Below are positions 11,691-23,870 of a stretch of DNA of 64,000 nucleotides, piece by piece; within the stretch, counting starts at the first letter, position 1; every line of letters begins with the position of its first letter. Below the pieces are notes generated by a model that made no database searches, was not told the DNA's origin, and saw nothing but the letters and a program-made list of their open reading frames with translations. The translations under genes were made by a program, and so were the position numbers. Location: positions 49,830,117 to 49,894,116 of the forward strand of contig NC_052349.1 of NCBI RefSeq assembly GCF_009727055.1, given 5' to 3'. The DNA is from Benincasa hispida (Eukaryota > Streptophyta > Magnoliopsida > Cucurbitales > Cucurbitaceae).

Positions 11691-13236
11691 GCGATAATAC
11701 CTTTGAAGAAATTTTTCTTCATGTATTTTCCTCGATCAATCACCAACGCATCCAAATATTACGAATGCAATGATCAACTGGGAGATCCTCAATCACCAGT
11801 GAGTAAAACATGATCCTCAATCTTCAAACAAAATAAGACACCACCACAAGATTACCTTGATATTCTCGGTGTGAGAATCCAAGAGTTGTGGGCTCTGTAT
11901 AAATTTAGATAGAGGGAAGGAGGAAGTAAACGATCGAGTATGCGATGAACAATTATATAGAAGAAGAAATCTATTGTATAGACTTGATACTCGATCGTGT
12001 AGAAACAAGTACTATCGTATAGTAACTCGACGCTTGATTGTTTAGGCTCTGTAAAACTATCATGTAGTAAAACTCCTTTTACTCGATAGTGATTTTTTTT
12101 GTGAGACGATTCGACCGAATGAATTGAAAAACTTTTTTTCCTTTTTATCACACAGTTACCATGAAACCGTGTATAACCACCCATTCAAGTCGGTTATTGA
12201 GAAAAAGAAATATTAATTATCATATAATTAATAAATGATAAATAAATATAATAACTAACTTATCATATTATATTTATAACCTATAGTTTTAATATTGCAT
12301 CATATGCAACATATAAACCATAATTCTTTTTCTATTTTTATGGCATTTAATATAAACCATATTTATATTAATTCCTCGAATCTAATAATGTATCAAATAC
12401 ATCATATCACTTATATCATATATAATTGAATCAATTTAATTATATCATATATAATAAAATTCCCTTTTGTTAATTTGAACACTTCAAACTAACACAAAAT
12501 CTGATTCTTAACTTGAATCCATTGAGCTACCAAGGGGACCTTATGAACATGTAGCTTAAAGCACCAACGGTATGTGAATAACTGACTATACTCTTTAATC
12601 ACGATATCCACCATCCGTTAACAGATGGGCACTCCATTAAAGACCGATAGCTGCACTTTTCGCACTATAGATATATATGTTTGTGATCATATAACCAATC
12701 AACAGTGCAATGACCCTTCACAAATCGCTTGTAAGTACAGCTGGACAAAATTACCATTTTCCCCCTGTAGTTACATCTAACTCCTTAAGTACCACTAATT
12801 CCTCTAATGAACAATAAGTCATAGTCCCACTATGATTGAGTCCTCTCTTCCCAAGAGAAGGTTTGACCACTATGTTCAAGACCTAGAATCAGCCCTTAAG
12901 GGAGCAATTTATCTACTTACCTCTGCATTGGGGAAGAAGTGAGTTCCTCTTTGTGAAGCTGAGTTTCCAACTCCCTAATCGGACGAATCCCCAAAATGGT
13001 AGGCTTGTTGAGTTGGCAATCTGGCCACTCTCACCCATACAAATCAAAGGACCGCCTTCATGAGCAGGAATTCAAAACTCACTCAGGATTCAGGTCATGT
13101 CACCTATGGCCATTCTAGTGAAATTGTAAGTCTCTATTATCAACGGTGTTATATAAATAGACTAATCATTTCGTGGTCTGGTCTTATACAAACTCTTTGT
13201 ACAAGATACCCTCGCTCGCATATCTCCATATGAATG
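11691..13236 (-). mobile_element. Copia LTR (Cop-C type), reverse orientation, left piece
   Basis: It is the reverse complement of the Cop-C LTR at 19062-20538 almost end to end, including the AT-rich middle and the GACCGATAGCTG block. The terminal ~170 bases of the LTR (the TGAAGGA end) are missing, so the junction with the gag fragment is a deletion. CGATCG/CGATCGTGTAG palindromes lie at 11930-12070. The piece continues at 15131 after the inserted Cop-A solo LTR. Confidence 0.75.
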
Positions 13237-15130
13237 TGAAGAAGTATATCAGCATGCAGTGGAAGCAACAAGGATTAATAAGCATTCTAATTCATTAATT
13301 TTGGCTGTAAATAAAGCATGTTCATACAATAATAAGAGGGTTTCAAGTCATACCTCTGTAGAACCTTTTTAATCTCATATTCAGCTACAAATCTTCTCCA
13401 ATTCTTCTTGTAAACCACCTCAAGATCTTCCCTACTATTCTTTTGGAGCTTTAGATTGAGTTGTGGGACTCAAAATAAGCTTGAATGAAGGGAGTTTGGA
13501 GAAGAAGCTCACTGATGCAATTTGAAGAACACTTCTTCAACCTTACAAGTTTTCAGCAAAACTTCAGCAAGTTCATAAGCTCTACTGCATGCCCGATTTC
13601 TACTTCCATCTTCTCTATTTATTGCAGGACATTCATGCAAAGAAGAAGATTGCATGAGGTGAAGCTCATGCTTGTGAATCATGATTCAAGTGGACAAATT
13701 AGTGAGCTGCTTGAAGGTGTTAATGGAAAAATCCAATTTTCCACTTTGTGTTTTTCCAAAATTTTCCAATTTTTAAATTGATTTCGAAAATCAATTTTGA
13801 TTTCAAAAATTGAAATTATTATTAATTTTACAAAATTAATTTTATAATAAAATTAATAATAAATAATTAATTAAACAATTTAATTAATTCTAATTAATTT
13901 AATATCAAATATTAAATTAATTTTACACAAATTCCACCTTTATGAATTTAATATTTAAATATTAATTAATTCTCCAATTTCGTTTAATTCCAAAATTAAA
14001 CACATAATTATATCTCATATAATTACTAATTCCCTTAATTCTAATTTGAACGTTTCAAACTAACTTATCATGCTATTTTAAGGCTAATCCATTTACGAGA
14101 TAGTAGGAGAACCTCGTGGGCCTACAGATCATGGGCTCCAACAATCCAAAATTAATTAGTTAAACTCTTAACATCAAATTAATCCCCATTCGCTAACTAA
14201 TGGGTCACTTCACTAAAGCCCATAGTTGCACTCCCCTCAATGTAGATATATTATGTCCACATGATTTAACCATAATTAGTAAGTCGACCCTTCATAGGTT
14301 GTTCGTAATAACGGTTAGGTCTAATGTCTATTTTACCCCCGAGATTACATTTTGTTCCTTAAGTTCCTATTGATCCTTTAATGAACAACTGGTTTGTGAT
14401 CCAGTCACTAAACCAGATCCTCTCAGCCCAGTAAGAGGGTTGGGCCTCTTGTTCAAGACCTGGATTCAATACTTAAGAGAACAATCTTTCTCCCATCTCT
14501 AAATCGGGTAGGTGTGAATTCCGTCTTGCACCTTATGTCCTCAACTATCTACCTGGTCTTACCTCTGAAATGGGAGGCTTATTGAGCCGACGCTATTGAG
14601 GCAACCCTCACCTATACAAATCTAAGGATAATCCCAAACAAACAGAAGTTTATAGATAGCTCAGGATTAAGATTGGGTTACCTAGGTCATCTAAGTGAAA
14701 TAGTTAGTCTTATACAGTAAACAACGTTATAAAGTAAGAATGACTTATTTCTTGGTCTGATCTTATGAAAACTCATTGCATAGGACACCTCTACTTCTCA
14801 TGTCAATACATGAACAAATCTTGATCACTTTGTTTATAGTATCTTTACAGTAACTTATAACAACTACAGAGTAGGCCATATCCAATAGTGTTACCAGAAT
14901 AAGGTACCCAACCTTAATCATGTACTATAGATCATTTTGGCTGTTTACTCGAACTTGATCCATCTCTATATCTCTACATAAAGTTCAAGTATTCATATAA
15001 TAGCCATGGATCTTAGTTTATTGGATTTAGACTTTTACGTATACAATTTATAGAATCAATAATAAGTTTATTGACTATAGAATATGTTTATTTTTTACAA
15101 ATTGTGAGTTTTAGGACATAAAACCCAACA
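13237..15130 (-). mobile_element. Copia solo LTR (Cop-A type), reverse orientation, TSD GAATG
   Basis: Read on the minus strand it starts TGTTGGGTTTTATGTCC and ends ATATACTTCTTCA. The 5 bp flanks GAATG at 13232-13236 and 15131-15135 are identical, and joining them restores the host Cop-C sequence. At 1,894 bp it gives the reference length for this LTR family. No internal region is present. The stretch 13790-14060 is almost pure A/T. Confidence 0.9.
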
Positions 15131-15286
15131 GAATGTTCAGGATAAAATCATTTGTAGCACTTTACAACACTTGTAATACCTACAAGGTAGGCCGTATCCG
15201 TAGTGTCAACAGGATAAGGTATCCAACCTTATCCATCTACTATAGACCATTTAGGTTATTATTTAAACAAGGTATACATGTATGTC
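15131..15286 (-). mobile_element. Copia LTR (Cop-C type), right piece
   Basis: This continues the Cop-C LTR split by the Cop-A solo LTR. It reads toward the LTR start (GTTTAAATAATAACC on the minus strand) and stops at ATGTC, where the next element begins. The last ~230 bases of this LTR are absent. Confidence 0.7.
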
Positions 15287-16073
15287 TGATAAGGAGCTGA
15301 TCATCATGGGAGAACATGAAGTTTTACAAGAGAAAAATGAAGCTCAACAAGCTCAATCCAGCTCAATTGAAGCTCATGCTGAAAATCTATGGGAGAGTTT
15401 TCCAAGTCAATCTAATCATGAGGCAATCATTATGTCCCAAAAACCAATGTTGAGCTAGAGCTAAAAGACTTCTAAAATGATTAAATGCTGAAGATAAGTT
15501 TCCAGCCAAAGGTGAAGAGTTGCAACCATTGAAGCTCCAAGAGTCATTTGGTCATCCAAAAGCCATCATGAATCTAAAATTCAGATTCATTTACATTATT
15601 AACATCCCACGTATTTAATTAATGTTATGAATTTACATTAGAGTAGTTGAAAGGGTACTAGATGAATGTAGCCAATATAGATGAAAGGTTGCATCCTTTC
15701 ATGGTGTCTATTCAATTAGTTTAAATAGGGCTGTAATCTCCACATTTAGAAGAAGACTTTGAATTTGAATGAAATTTCATTAGAGTTTATTCTCAAGCTT
15801 TATGCTTTTTCTTTGTATTCTTGTGTTTAGAATGCATGTATTAGAACTTTCAATCTAGTTTGATCAATTAGATTGTGGAGAGTTCAAAATCTTGAAGTTA
15901 GGAACAAGTTCTCCTTTCTTTTTGATCATCGATCAATCTTCCAAGTCAAATATGTTTGCTTTCTTGGTGTTGTTATCATTTTGTTTATTGGGGGTTATTC
16001 TTATTATCGTTGTGGGGGTTCACCTAGAATAAAGGAGGGTTCTCATACGTGATCGAGGTAGTTCTCTTTATCA
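15287..16073 (+). mobile_element. LTR of the LTR-B family (TGATAAGG...TTTATCA)
   Basis: It starts TGATAAGGAGCTGATC and ends GTTCTCTTTATCA, and is homologous over its length to the reverse LTRs at 49377-50168 and 41688-44817. The ends form a short inverted repeat TGATAA/TTATCA. The following TTTGTTATCA may be a damaged PBS (family form TTTGGTATCAGAGC). No matching TSD is visible. Confidence 0.8.
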
Positions 16074-16086
16074 TTTGTTATCATTT

Positions 16087-16122
16087 TATTCATGTTCTCC
16101 TATGATGATCAGCTCCTTATCA
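16087..16122 (-). mobile_element. Inverted 35 bp fragment of the LTR-B start
   Basis: ATTCATGTTCTCCTATGATG and the following bases to CCTTATCA are the reverse complement of the first ~35 bases of the LTR at 15287. The region thus looks like an element with long inverted ends, but comparison with the two other copies shows it is an LTR followed by a reversed scrap. Confidence 0.7.
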
Positions 16123-16696
16123 AATAATTTTATGCTCAACGCAACCATACGTTATAGAGATATAAGCATGTGGCTGACCACCGAGAGGTGTGCGATGCGT
16201 TAGTGTGGCGAGCTAGGATTACTCTTGCAACCAAGCATAATGATGCAGTGAATTTATTCCCTTCACAACTCTATTTCTCCATGCACCTATTTACACGTTA
16301 ACAATTGTTATATCTCTACCAATTCTTATAGTCAAACTTCCATTGCTCAATCTGTTTAGCTAGGAGTAGGAGTAGCACATAGTCCATTAACTTCTTTATT
16401 TTTATTTTTATTCACCTCCTCAAACGCATTACTTCACAAACATCATTAGTTATAAGTCCCCGTGTTCGACATTGGATCATCCTGAGAAACTTGTGTTCTC
16501 GTTATAGGCGAGAGAGCAAGAAAATTTGTGACAGGAACGCATGGTCGTTGCATACACGATTAACGCATATTGCATATTCTCCAGTTCAACGCATGACCAT
16601 CAATGCATAGAAATCAACGCATATCAAAAGAGTGCATTTTCCTCTCACCACCGCACACTTTCTTGGCCATCAAGCCCTCAAAGCTAGGTTCAATAC
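16123..16696 (+). mobile_element. 3' part of an Athila-type LTR
   Basis: It carries the CACCGAGAGGTGTGCGATGCG and CCCCGTGTTCGACATTGG blocks seen late in the other Athila-type LTRs (for example CCCTGTGTTCGACC near 25506) and ends near GGCCATCA at 16672, followed by about 24 bases of leader-like DNA. The LTR start is missing. Confidence 0.6.
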
Positions 16697-16926
16697 TGTT
16701 GGAAATGGTGTCCTAAATCTTCTTGTAGTCTCTAGTTTGTAAACTTTGTATAAATATACCGTTATTAAAAAAATAAGTGTTATTTTATAAGCATTTACTC
16801 GATCTAATAAACTGAGATATGAAGTTATTTTATGTAAATTTAAACAAGTATGTAGAGACATACAGGTGGATCTTGTTTAAATAATAACCTAAATGGTCTG
16901 TAGTAGATGGATAAATTGGGTACCTT

Positions 16927-19056
16927 TGATGACGGGAAATTGGAAGTCAATTTTACTCGACAACCAACTTCCCTTGGACGCAGTATGCGATGAATGGTCC
17001 TAATATATGCGTTGATAGTCATGCGTCGATGATCATGCGTTGGAATGAATATGCGTTAATAAATGTATGCAATGACCATGCGTCCTGCCACAAGTTTTCT
17101 CGCTTTCACGCCAAGTATAACATGGACACAAGTTTCTCGAGTAATCCGAGATCGAAGATAGGGACTTATAACTATATGTTTGCGGTGATTGTGCATACGA
17201 CGGTTGAATAAAAAAATGGAGGGGATGTTGCTACGTTAATCCTACTCCTACTCCTATCTATCAGACAACGCAATGAGAATATGCATGAAAGGTAGAGATG
17301 CGACAAACCTTGACATGAAATAAATGAATGGGAAAATAGATAAACCGCGGAGATGTTTTCATTGCAAAACTTAAGAGTGATCGCAAGGGCAACCCTAGTC
17401 AATGCAATCCATGGAATCATGCTACAACCATACACGGCAAGTCATTTTCCAATGGAAATGCGGTGCTCCTAATTCTAGGACGCATGTGCTGAATGCAAAA
17501 GTGTCCATAGAGCTTATTCCTAAGTCTCTACTCTTATCCATTACGATGATGCAAAATGCATGAGAGCAAGGTGACCGCATTCAATCGTATCCTATCTCTA
17601 GGATGTATGCGATGCGTTAATAACAATTAGTGCTCATTCCTAAGCACTTATCTCTTGTATTATGTGTTAGAATCTGCTCTCCCAAGCCTAGATTCTGACC
17701 TGACCTTTCCAAGCCTAGATCCTCTCCTTAGACTACCCTCCCGAGTATCCCTAATGGACGAATGAAGCATACATAATACAAGACAATTGCATAAACTTCG
17801 CTGACCTATGGTTATTACTATCCCTAGTGAACAACGCATACCTTGCTTAATGCGTCCAATCACTTACCTTCTCGGGCAGTTGATTATTGCTGACTTCACT
17901 CATAGACAAGCAATGCGTTAGCCCATAGATAGGCGTTGCAGTAGTTTCTCACTAAGCAAATAAGATTACTCACATACTCACGGAACGCATACCTCTCGAT
18001 AGTTTGCTACATGCTTCATATCTCTAATCCACATGACTAAGTATGCAATACCAAAGCACTCCCACTAAGTGTTGCAATGAAAGTAAAGATACTAAGCAAG
18101 AAGATGGAGATGGAGTCGAAGGAATAGAGAAATGCATTGAAAACAGATTGTATTGATTTCTTAATTCCAAAATGTTATACAATACAATATGAAAAAAGAA
18201 AGGAAAAGAGATGACCGGCTAGAAGCAAAGATTTGCTTCCAGTGGATGTGCGTCAAGGCTACTGATGGTGCCATGGATGAGTGGAGGAGCTGACTTTCTT
18301 TAGATCTAACTCTGGTCGTCACTCGGAATGGATGAAGGAGGTGAAGAACTCTCAGCCATTTTCTCATGCATTTGTTTGTATTGCAAGGATCCGTCATAGG
18401 TGAACCTCAGGCAAAAACCTTGGATAAAATGAATTTCAGCTCATTGGCTTCTATTTATGGAGATTAGGTCGCCGACAGCATTAATTAGACTGCTCTAAGT
18501 CGAACGTTCGATGTGTTAGTCCTTTTTTGAACCTCTGCCACTAACGGCGTGGTAGGTGAAATGTCAACATCAGCTTTGGATTTTCTCGAGATAGATGCGT
18601 TGATGCTTTCATTCCACCTGCCTTACGTTGATCCCATTAGAATGCGTTGTCGCGCAGCCGCAATCATTCAATGGCCGCATTCGCTTAACACCGCAACTTT
18701 ACACGATGACCGCAATCGCTTGACAAGTGCAACTCCCATGCAATGGACGCATATGGCTAATTACCACAACATCCATGCATTGATCGATGCGTTTGCCTTG
18801 TGATGGAGTGTTTCTCTACATGTAGTCGTTTATGCGATGGTCCAGTTTTTGCGTTTGCGTTCATTTCCTGCATTGGCTACAAAAATAGTCAACGCACAAT
18901 TAACGCAAAGTAACAGGTTAGCTGAGATTCGACATGCTAATCGACGCAAGCTCATATTCTTGTGAATTCCTATCATGATTGACGCATATTTTACCTAACA
19001 ACCTTCATAATTCTAAGTAAAAGGCCTAAGATGACATGGATTTCTACATGTCATCA
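16927..19056 (-). mobile_element. Athila-type gypsy solo LTR, reverse orientation, TSD ACCTT
   Basis: On the minus strand it starts TGATGACATGTAGAAATCC and ends TTCCCGTCATCA. The flanks ACCTT at 16922-16926 and 19057-19061 are identical and removing the insert joins the Cop-C LTR without a gap. The minus-strand start forms a hairpin with a 9 bp stem GATGACATG/CATGTCATC. A TATA-like CCATAAATAG lies at 18451-18460 on the minus strand. The body is dense in ACGCA/TGCGT words. The block 17830-18040 recurs at 50169-50374. Confidence 0.88.
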
Positions 19057-19741
19057 ACCTTATCCTGGTGACACTATGAATACGACTCACTTTTTGGGTG
19101 TTACAAGTGTTGTGAAGTGCTATAAATGATCTGATCCTGATCATTCATGTGGAGACATGCGAGTGGAGGTATCATATACAAAGAGTTTGTATAAGACCGG
19201 ACCATGAAATGATTAGTCTCTTTATATAACACCGTTGATAATAGAGACTTACATTTCACTAGAATGACCATAGGTGACATGACTTGAATCCTGAGTGAGT
19301 TTTGAACTCCTGCTCATGAAGGCGATCCTTTGATTTGTATGGGGAGAGTGGCCAGATTGCCAACTCAACAAGCCTACCATTTTGGGGATTCGTCTGATTG
19401 AAGAGTTGGGAACTCAACTTCACAAAAAGAAATTCACTCCTTCCCCGATGCAAGGGTAAGTAGATAAATTCATCCCTTAAGGGTTGATTTCGAGTCTTGA
19501 ACATAGTGGCCACACCCTCTCTTGGGAAGAGAGGACTCAGTCATAGTGGGACTATGACCTATTGTTCATTAGAGGAATCAGTGGTACTTAAGGAGTCAAA
19601 ATGGTAATTTGGCCCAACTGTACTTATGAGGATTTGTGAAGGGTCATCGCACTGTTGATTGGTTATATGAACACAGAAATATATCTGTAGTGTGAAAAGT
19701 GCAGCTGTCGGTCTTTAGTGGAGCGCCTGGCAGTTAACGGA

Positions 19742-19779
19742 CTGTCTCTTATACACATCTAGATGTGTATAAGAGACAG
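19742..19779. other. Nextera/Tn5 mosaic-end dimer (library artefact)
   Basis: CTGTCTCTTATACACATCT is followed at once by its reverse complement AGATGTGTATAAGAGACAG. This is the exact 19 bp Tn5 mosaic end used in tagmentation libraries, in head-to-head form. It replaces about 330 bp of LTR sequence present in related copies. It is not plant DNA. Confidence 0.97.
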
Positions 19780-20539
19780 GACTATAGGTTATAAATATAA
19801 TATGATAAGTTAGTTATTGTATTTATTTATAATTTATTAATTATATGATAATTAATATTTCTTTTTCTCAATATTCGACTTGAGTGGGTGGTTATACGGT
19901 TTGATCATAACTGTGAGATAAAAAGGAAAAATAGTATTTCATTTCATTCGGTCGAATCGTCTCACAAAAAAAAAAAAAAAAAAATCACTATCGCATAAAA
20001 GGAGTTTTACTTACACGATAGTTTTACAGAGCCTAAACGATCAAGTGTCGAGTTACTATATGATAGTACTTTTTTCTACACGATTGAGTATCAAGTTTAT
20101 ATGATAGACTTCTTCCTCTATACGATTGTTCATCGCATACTCGATCGTTTACTTCCTCCTTCCCTCTATCCAAATTCATACAGAGCCCACAACTCTTGGA
20201 TTCTCACACTGAGAATACCAAGGTAATCTTGTGGTAGTGTCTTATTCTATTCGAAGATCGAGGATTGAGTTTTATTCACTGATGATCGAGGATCTTCCAG
20301 TTGATCATTGCGTTCGTGCTGTTTGGACGCGTTGGTGATTGATGGGGGAAATACGTGAAGAAAGTGTTATTCAAAGGTATTGTCACTCGATCCTTTGTAT
20401 TTGATTTAAGAAGCATGATGTAATGTATTCTTTATGCATAATCATTTTCGTTTGATTGTAAATTTTCATGTTCTTTCACAATGGAATTTGGAACGATCCA
20501 CTTCCGCTCATTGGTTCTCTAGATTTAGAGTTCCTTCAG

Positions 20540-20552
20540 TTGGTATCAGAGC
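20540..20552 (+). other. Primer-binding site, tRNA-Met
   Basis: TTGGTATCAGAGC lies one base after the LTR end TTCCTTCA. It is the usual PBS of plant copia elements, complementary to initiator tRNA-Met. Confidence 0.85.
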
Positions 20553-20988
20553 CAGGTTGTTCTGATTTTCCAAATTCCATCGTTGTATTGTCACTTATAG
20601 TCTTGGTGGATTTTAAGTATTCTACAATGCATTTAAGTGTTAAGTGTGGTTATAGATGCTGTTGTTGATGGATAATTATGGGATAAATGCCTATGTTTAG
20701 GTTTCTTTACATTTCCAAAAGATAATTTGTAAGAGCCCCTACGTTTTTGGGCATAATTAACAAGTAATCGAGTCTGTATTCAAGTTTTTGCTTTGTTTGA
20801 GTCATTCATGATGAAGCTTCAGAAGCAAGGAGTTATTGTTCGCTTCGAGGGAGAAGACAAATTGTTGGTCACATCGTGTGGCTGCTTAAGCTAAGCGATT
20901 GATTGCTCTAAAAAAGAGCTATTATTCCTAGCTTAATTCGAGCTTGTTAATGGATTTTATGTGTTTATTTCTCTATTTTGTAGATAAC
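20553..20988 (+). mobile_element. Short remnant of the copia internal region
   Basis: After the PBS there are about 435 bases with no gag or pol domain. The phrase GGAGTTATTGTTCGCTTCGAGG may be the start of gag but I cannot confirm it. The next LTR begins at 20989, so the rest of the copia element is absent here. Confidence 0.5.
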
Positions 20989-22837
20989 CGATAACTTGTA
21001 GAATACAAGTTATTTATGATGCCTTATTCAGATATTACGGCCAAAAGTGGAGGAATATGTGTCGATTGTATGAAAATTAGCTTAGAAATACAATAATTAT
21101 GAATTATCGCAATTACACCTGCTAACATCGTTAAGATGGTAGAAGAGGATATTTTTACTCTGTTTTGCAGGAAACCAAGTCACTACTTGCGATCAAGGCC
21201 CAACGAGAAACTAAATAACGCATCTTTGTCACCTTGTGCCCATCATCAACAATGAAGAGACGATTAACGCAATGACGGCGCAGTGCGAAAGTCGATCTCG
21301 AGCTGAATTTCAATCGCATGTGGTAATAAAAACAACACCGCATGCGAGCAACCGATCGACAAATGTAGCTGAGCGACGCAAACGGAAGGATTGTGACACG
21401 TGTACAACTAACTGTTGTGCAGATTTGACGGTCTGATTGCATAACAGAAGGAATATTTATTCCTCCATCTTCGAAATTTCCATAACAATAAGTGGGGACC
21501 AAAAGTAAGAGTCGAAGATTTTCACCTATAAATATCCCCATAGAATTTAGAGAAGATATACTTGATACAGGTATACTTGATATGAGGGCTAATTGATGCT
21601 AAATCATTGAGAGAAAGAGGCTGAACTGAGTACTGATCGGAAGAAATCGGGGAAGAGAAGAGACAAGGCCGAAAGGTGAGTCTCAATGCGATTCTGCCAG
21701 ATCCCCGCCATGAAGCTCTGTGTTTAGATCCCTGCTACCGGTTGAGCAAGCCTGAGAGGGAAGCTCATCCATTCGTTCACTTCATCCACGCCGGTAAGCA
21801 AATCTCCATCTAAATCGGCGCTAAGACGTTGGTGTTTATTTGTATTTGTTTCTAACTTTATTTCATCAAGTGTATTTCATCTTCTTAATCTCTTCATTCA
21901 CAAATCATGTATTAGACGCTAAATAGTTTTATTGAATGTCTTGATCATTTTCATTTCCATTTCTCTGCCTATTTTTGTTCCTCCATTAATCGTTTTCTCC
22001 ATGAAGTTTTCTTAATACCTTGGTAATTAACATGGATTAAACGAGTAACTTAATCTGTGCTAAAGAGATAAATGCGTTTAGCTAAGGCATGCTAGACGGC
22101 ATCTTCACCTGTGAGAGCAGAAGTGAAGATGTCATTCTGATCTGTCGAGAGAAGGTTAGAAGAATGTGTTAACAAAGCGAGTAGTACTTCCAGAGATGGA
22201 AGCAACCTTGCGTCCATTACGTTCATCTTGTTTCACCACAGAGATGTGGGAACATGCGATCACCGAGAGGTTGTACGCCAAGGAAAAAAACGAACCATAC
22301 TTATATCTTGAACGCAATTAAGGAACTTACGATGTTTATATTAATTATCTTCTCTGTTTCTGCTTTCACACCTAAGACTTGTCAATGCATTACACGATCT
22401 TTGTATAATCTTCACAGCCAGCCTTGACCTCAATATCTATTATCATGAAACCTGTATCTTGTATCATCTTAGCTTAGATTTACTTTATCACAATTTACTT
22501 TAACGCAATTTTGTTATTATTGCATTTTTACCGCTTACTTTACTTTTATCGCATGTTTAATTACTTGTACACCAAACTCTTTTATAAATGAAAACCCCTG
22601 TCGCGTATCACAAACATAACGCAATAACCTTAAACAGTCCTTGTGTTCCGACCTCAGATCACATCTAGAAACTTGCGGTGAAATTATACTTGGTTTCAAA
22701 GTAAGGAAACTTGTGACCAACGCATAGCATACTACAAGAACATTCGTTAAATAACGCATATCTAGAAGTTAGTATCACATATTATCGCATGAAATCTATG
22801 TCATCAAGTTAAGGCATGGACTTGCATCATAACAACA
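20989..22837 (+). mobile_element. Athila-like LTR, left copy of a pair
   Basis: It is homologous over its whole length to 23871-25702 in direct orientation. The first base pair is mutated (CGATAAC for TGATAAC). The first 25 bases give a 10 bp hairpin ATAACTTGTA/TACAAGTTAT. A TATA box TATAAATA is at 21527. The end near CATCATAACAACA is approximate because both copies share sequence past the more typical GTCATCA end at 22806. Confidence 0.75.
21527..21534 (+). promoter_or_regulatory. LTR TATA box
   Basis: TATAAATA follows TTCACC, as in the sister LTR at 24412 and the other Athila-type LTRs. Confidence 0.55.
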
Positions 22838-23058
22838 TAAACTTGCTGGGACACATTTTGCCAATGCCCAGCCAATTATTGTGCCACATTCGTTGAGAGA
22901 CTTCTACAGAGACGTTACATGTGAACCAGGGATGCGGTGACCTTCAAAGTGAGAAACGCATGCCTTTGGTGCAAGGGGCACAAATGAGATATACCAAAGA
23001 AGATAACCTGAGCACCGGGGAATAAAATTATTTCCTGATCCCATGATCTCTCTCTTTT

Positions 23059-23399
23059 NNNNNNNNNNNNNNNNNNNNNNNNNNNNNNNNNNNNNNNNNN
23101 NNNNNNNNNNNNNNNNNNNNNNNNNNNNNNNNNNNNNNNNNNNNNNNNNNNNNNNNNNNNNNNNNNNNNNNNNNNNNNNNNNNNNNNNNNNNNNNNNNNN
23201 NNNNNNNNNNNNNNNNNNNNNNNNNNNNNNNNNNNNNNNNNNNNNNNNNNNNNNNNNNNNNNNNNNNNNNNNNNNNNNNNNNNNNNNNNNNNNNNNNNNN
23301 NNNNNNNNNNNNNNNNNNNNNNNNNNNNNNNNNNNNNNNNNNNNNNNNNNNNNNNNNNNNNNNNNNNNNNNNNNNNNNNNNNNNNNNNNNNNNNNNNNN
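23059..23399. other. Sequence gap of 341 N
   Basis: The run of N lies between two LTR copies, the usual place for an unresolved retrotransposon interior. Its true length may differ. Confidence 0.95.
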
Positions 23400-23492
23400 T
23401 ATGAAAAGAGAAAATTGCAAAAGAAAAATAAAAGAGTGTAAGAGACAACTCCTCTGAATATCATGAGTTAAAGTTGAAATTGGCACACAACC

Positions 23493-23540
23493 GTAGTTGG
23501 ATGTTTGCATGACATCCGTGGGAACAAACCAAAACGAAGG
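23493..23540 (+). repeat. Athila 3'-UTR 48 bp motif, copy 1
   Basis: The copy begins GTAGTTGGATGTTTGCATGA and ends AAACCAAAACGAAGG. It matches the motif found twice in each of the other two Athila-type elements (37603, 37739, 61996, 62141). Confidence 0.8.
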
Positions 23541-23858
23541 GTGTAACCATGACCAATAATCTCTAATAAATGACGCAAAGTTTGACCACCGCATGTAGAC
23601 ATATCAAGTTGTTTTGACAAAGAAGAGATAAACATTCTATTTTAAAAAAAACTAGAAAAGCATCTTTGAGCAGAATTTTGTTATATAAAAGAATAAAGTA
23701 GGGCTTTGTTAAGAATTAGCAAGGATAGAAGGAAATTGCGTTGTTAAGAAATGTGCTTAAGTGTAACATTCGGAGCAGCCAATCAACGCAAAAATATAGG
23801 AGAGGAATTTAGCTTTATTGCCATAGTAGAAGATATGCTTGAGGACAAGCATATATCT

Positions 23859-23870
23859 AAATTTGGGGTG
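23859..23870 (+). other. Polypurine tract before the 3' LTR
   Basis: AAATTTGGGGTG directly precedes the LTR start TGATAAC, the expected site of plus-strand priming. The same tract is at 62502 and, mutated, at 38100. Confidence 0.75.

Larger units (their letters stand above)
16697..20538 (+). mobile_element. Copia 5' LTR (Cop-C type) split by a gypsy solo LTR
   Basis: The LTR starts TGTTGGAAATGGTGTCC and ends TTCCTTCA directly before a tRNA-Met PBS, so it is a 5' LTR. It is interrupted at 16927-19056 by an Athila-type solo LTR whose TSD is exact. About 330 bases expected from the copy at 12286-12615 are missing where a Nextera adapter junction sits (19742-19779). Degenerate CGATCG-type repeats occur at 20030-20140. 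Confidence 0.8.
22838..23870 (+). mobile_element. Remnant internal region of the Athila-like pair, with a gap
   Basis: The left flank of the gap has no recognisable gag. The right flank has the 3'-UTR motif GTAGTTGGATGTTTGCATGA at 23493-23540 and, just before the LTR, the hairpin ATATGCTTG-AGGA-CAAGCATAT (23833-23854) and a PPT. Gag and pol are missing or hidden in the Ns; only about 1 kb lies between the LTRs as assembled. Confidence 0.6.

Noticed and set aside
11930..12070. CGATCG repeats as a CRISPR array
   Set aside because: The word is short, degenerate and irregularly spaced, occurs in several LTR families of a plant nuclear genome, and has no cas genes or leader.
15287..16122. DNA transposon with 35 bp terminal inverted repeats
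   Set aside because: Two other copies show the left part is a normal LTR next to a tRNA-Met PBS and a PPT; the inverted end is an isolated scrap and no TSD flanks the pair.
22904..23594. Long frames of 130-190 residues across the N run
   Set aside because: Most of their length is N, and the flanking residues show no domain. They are produced by the gap.
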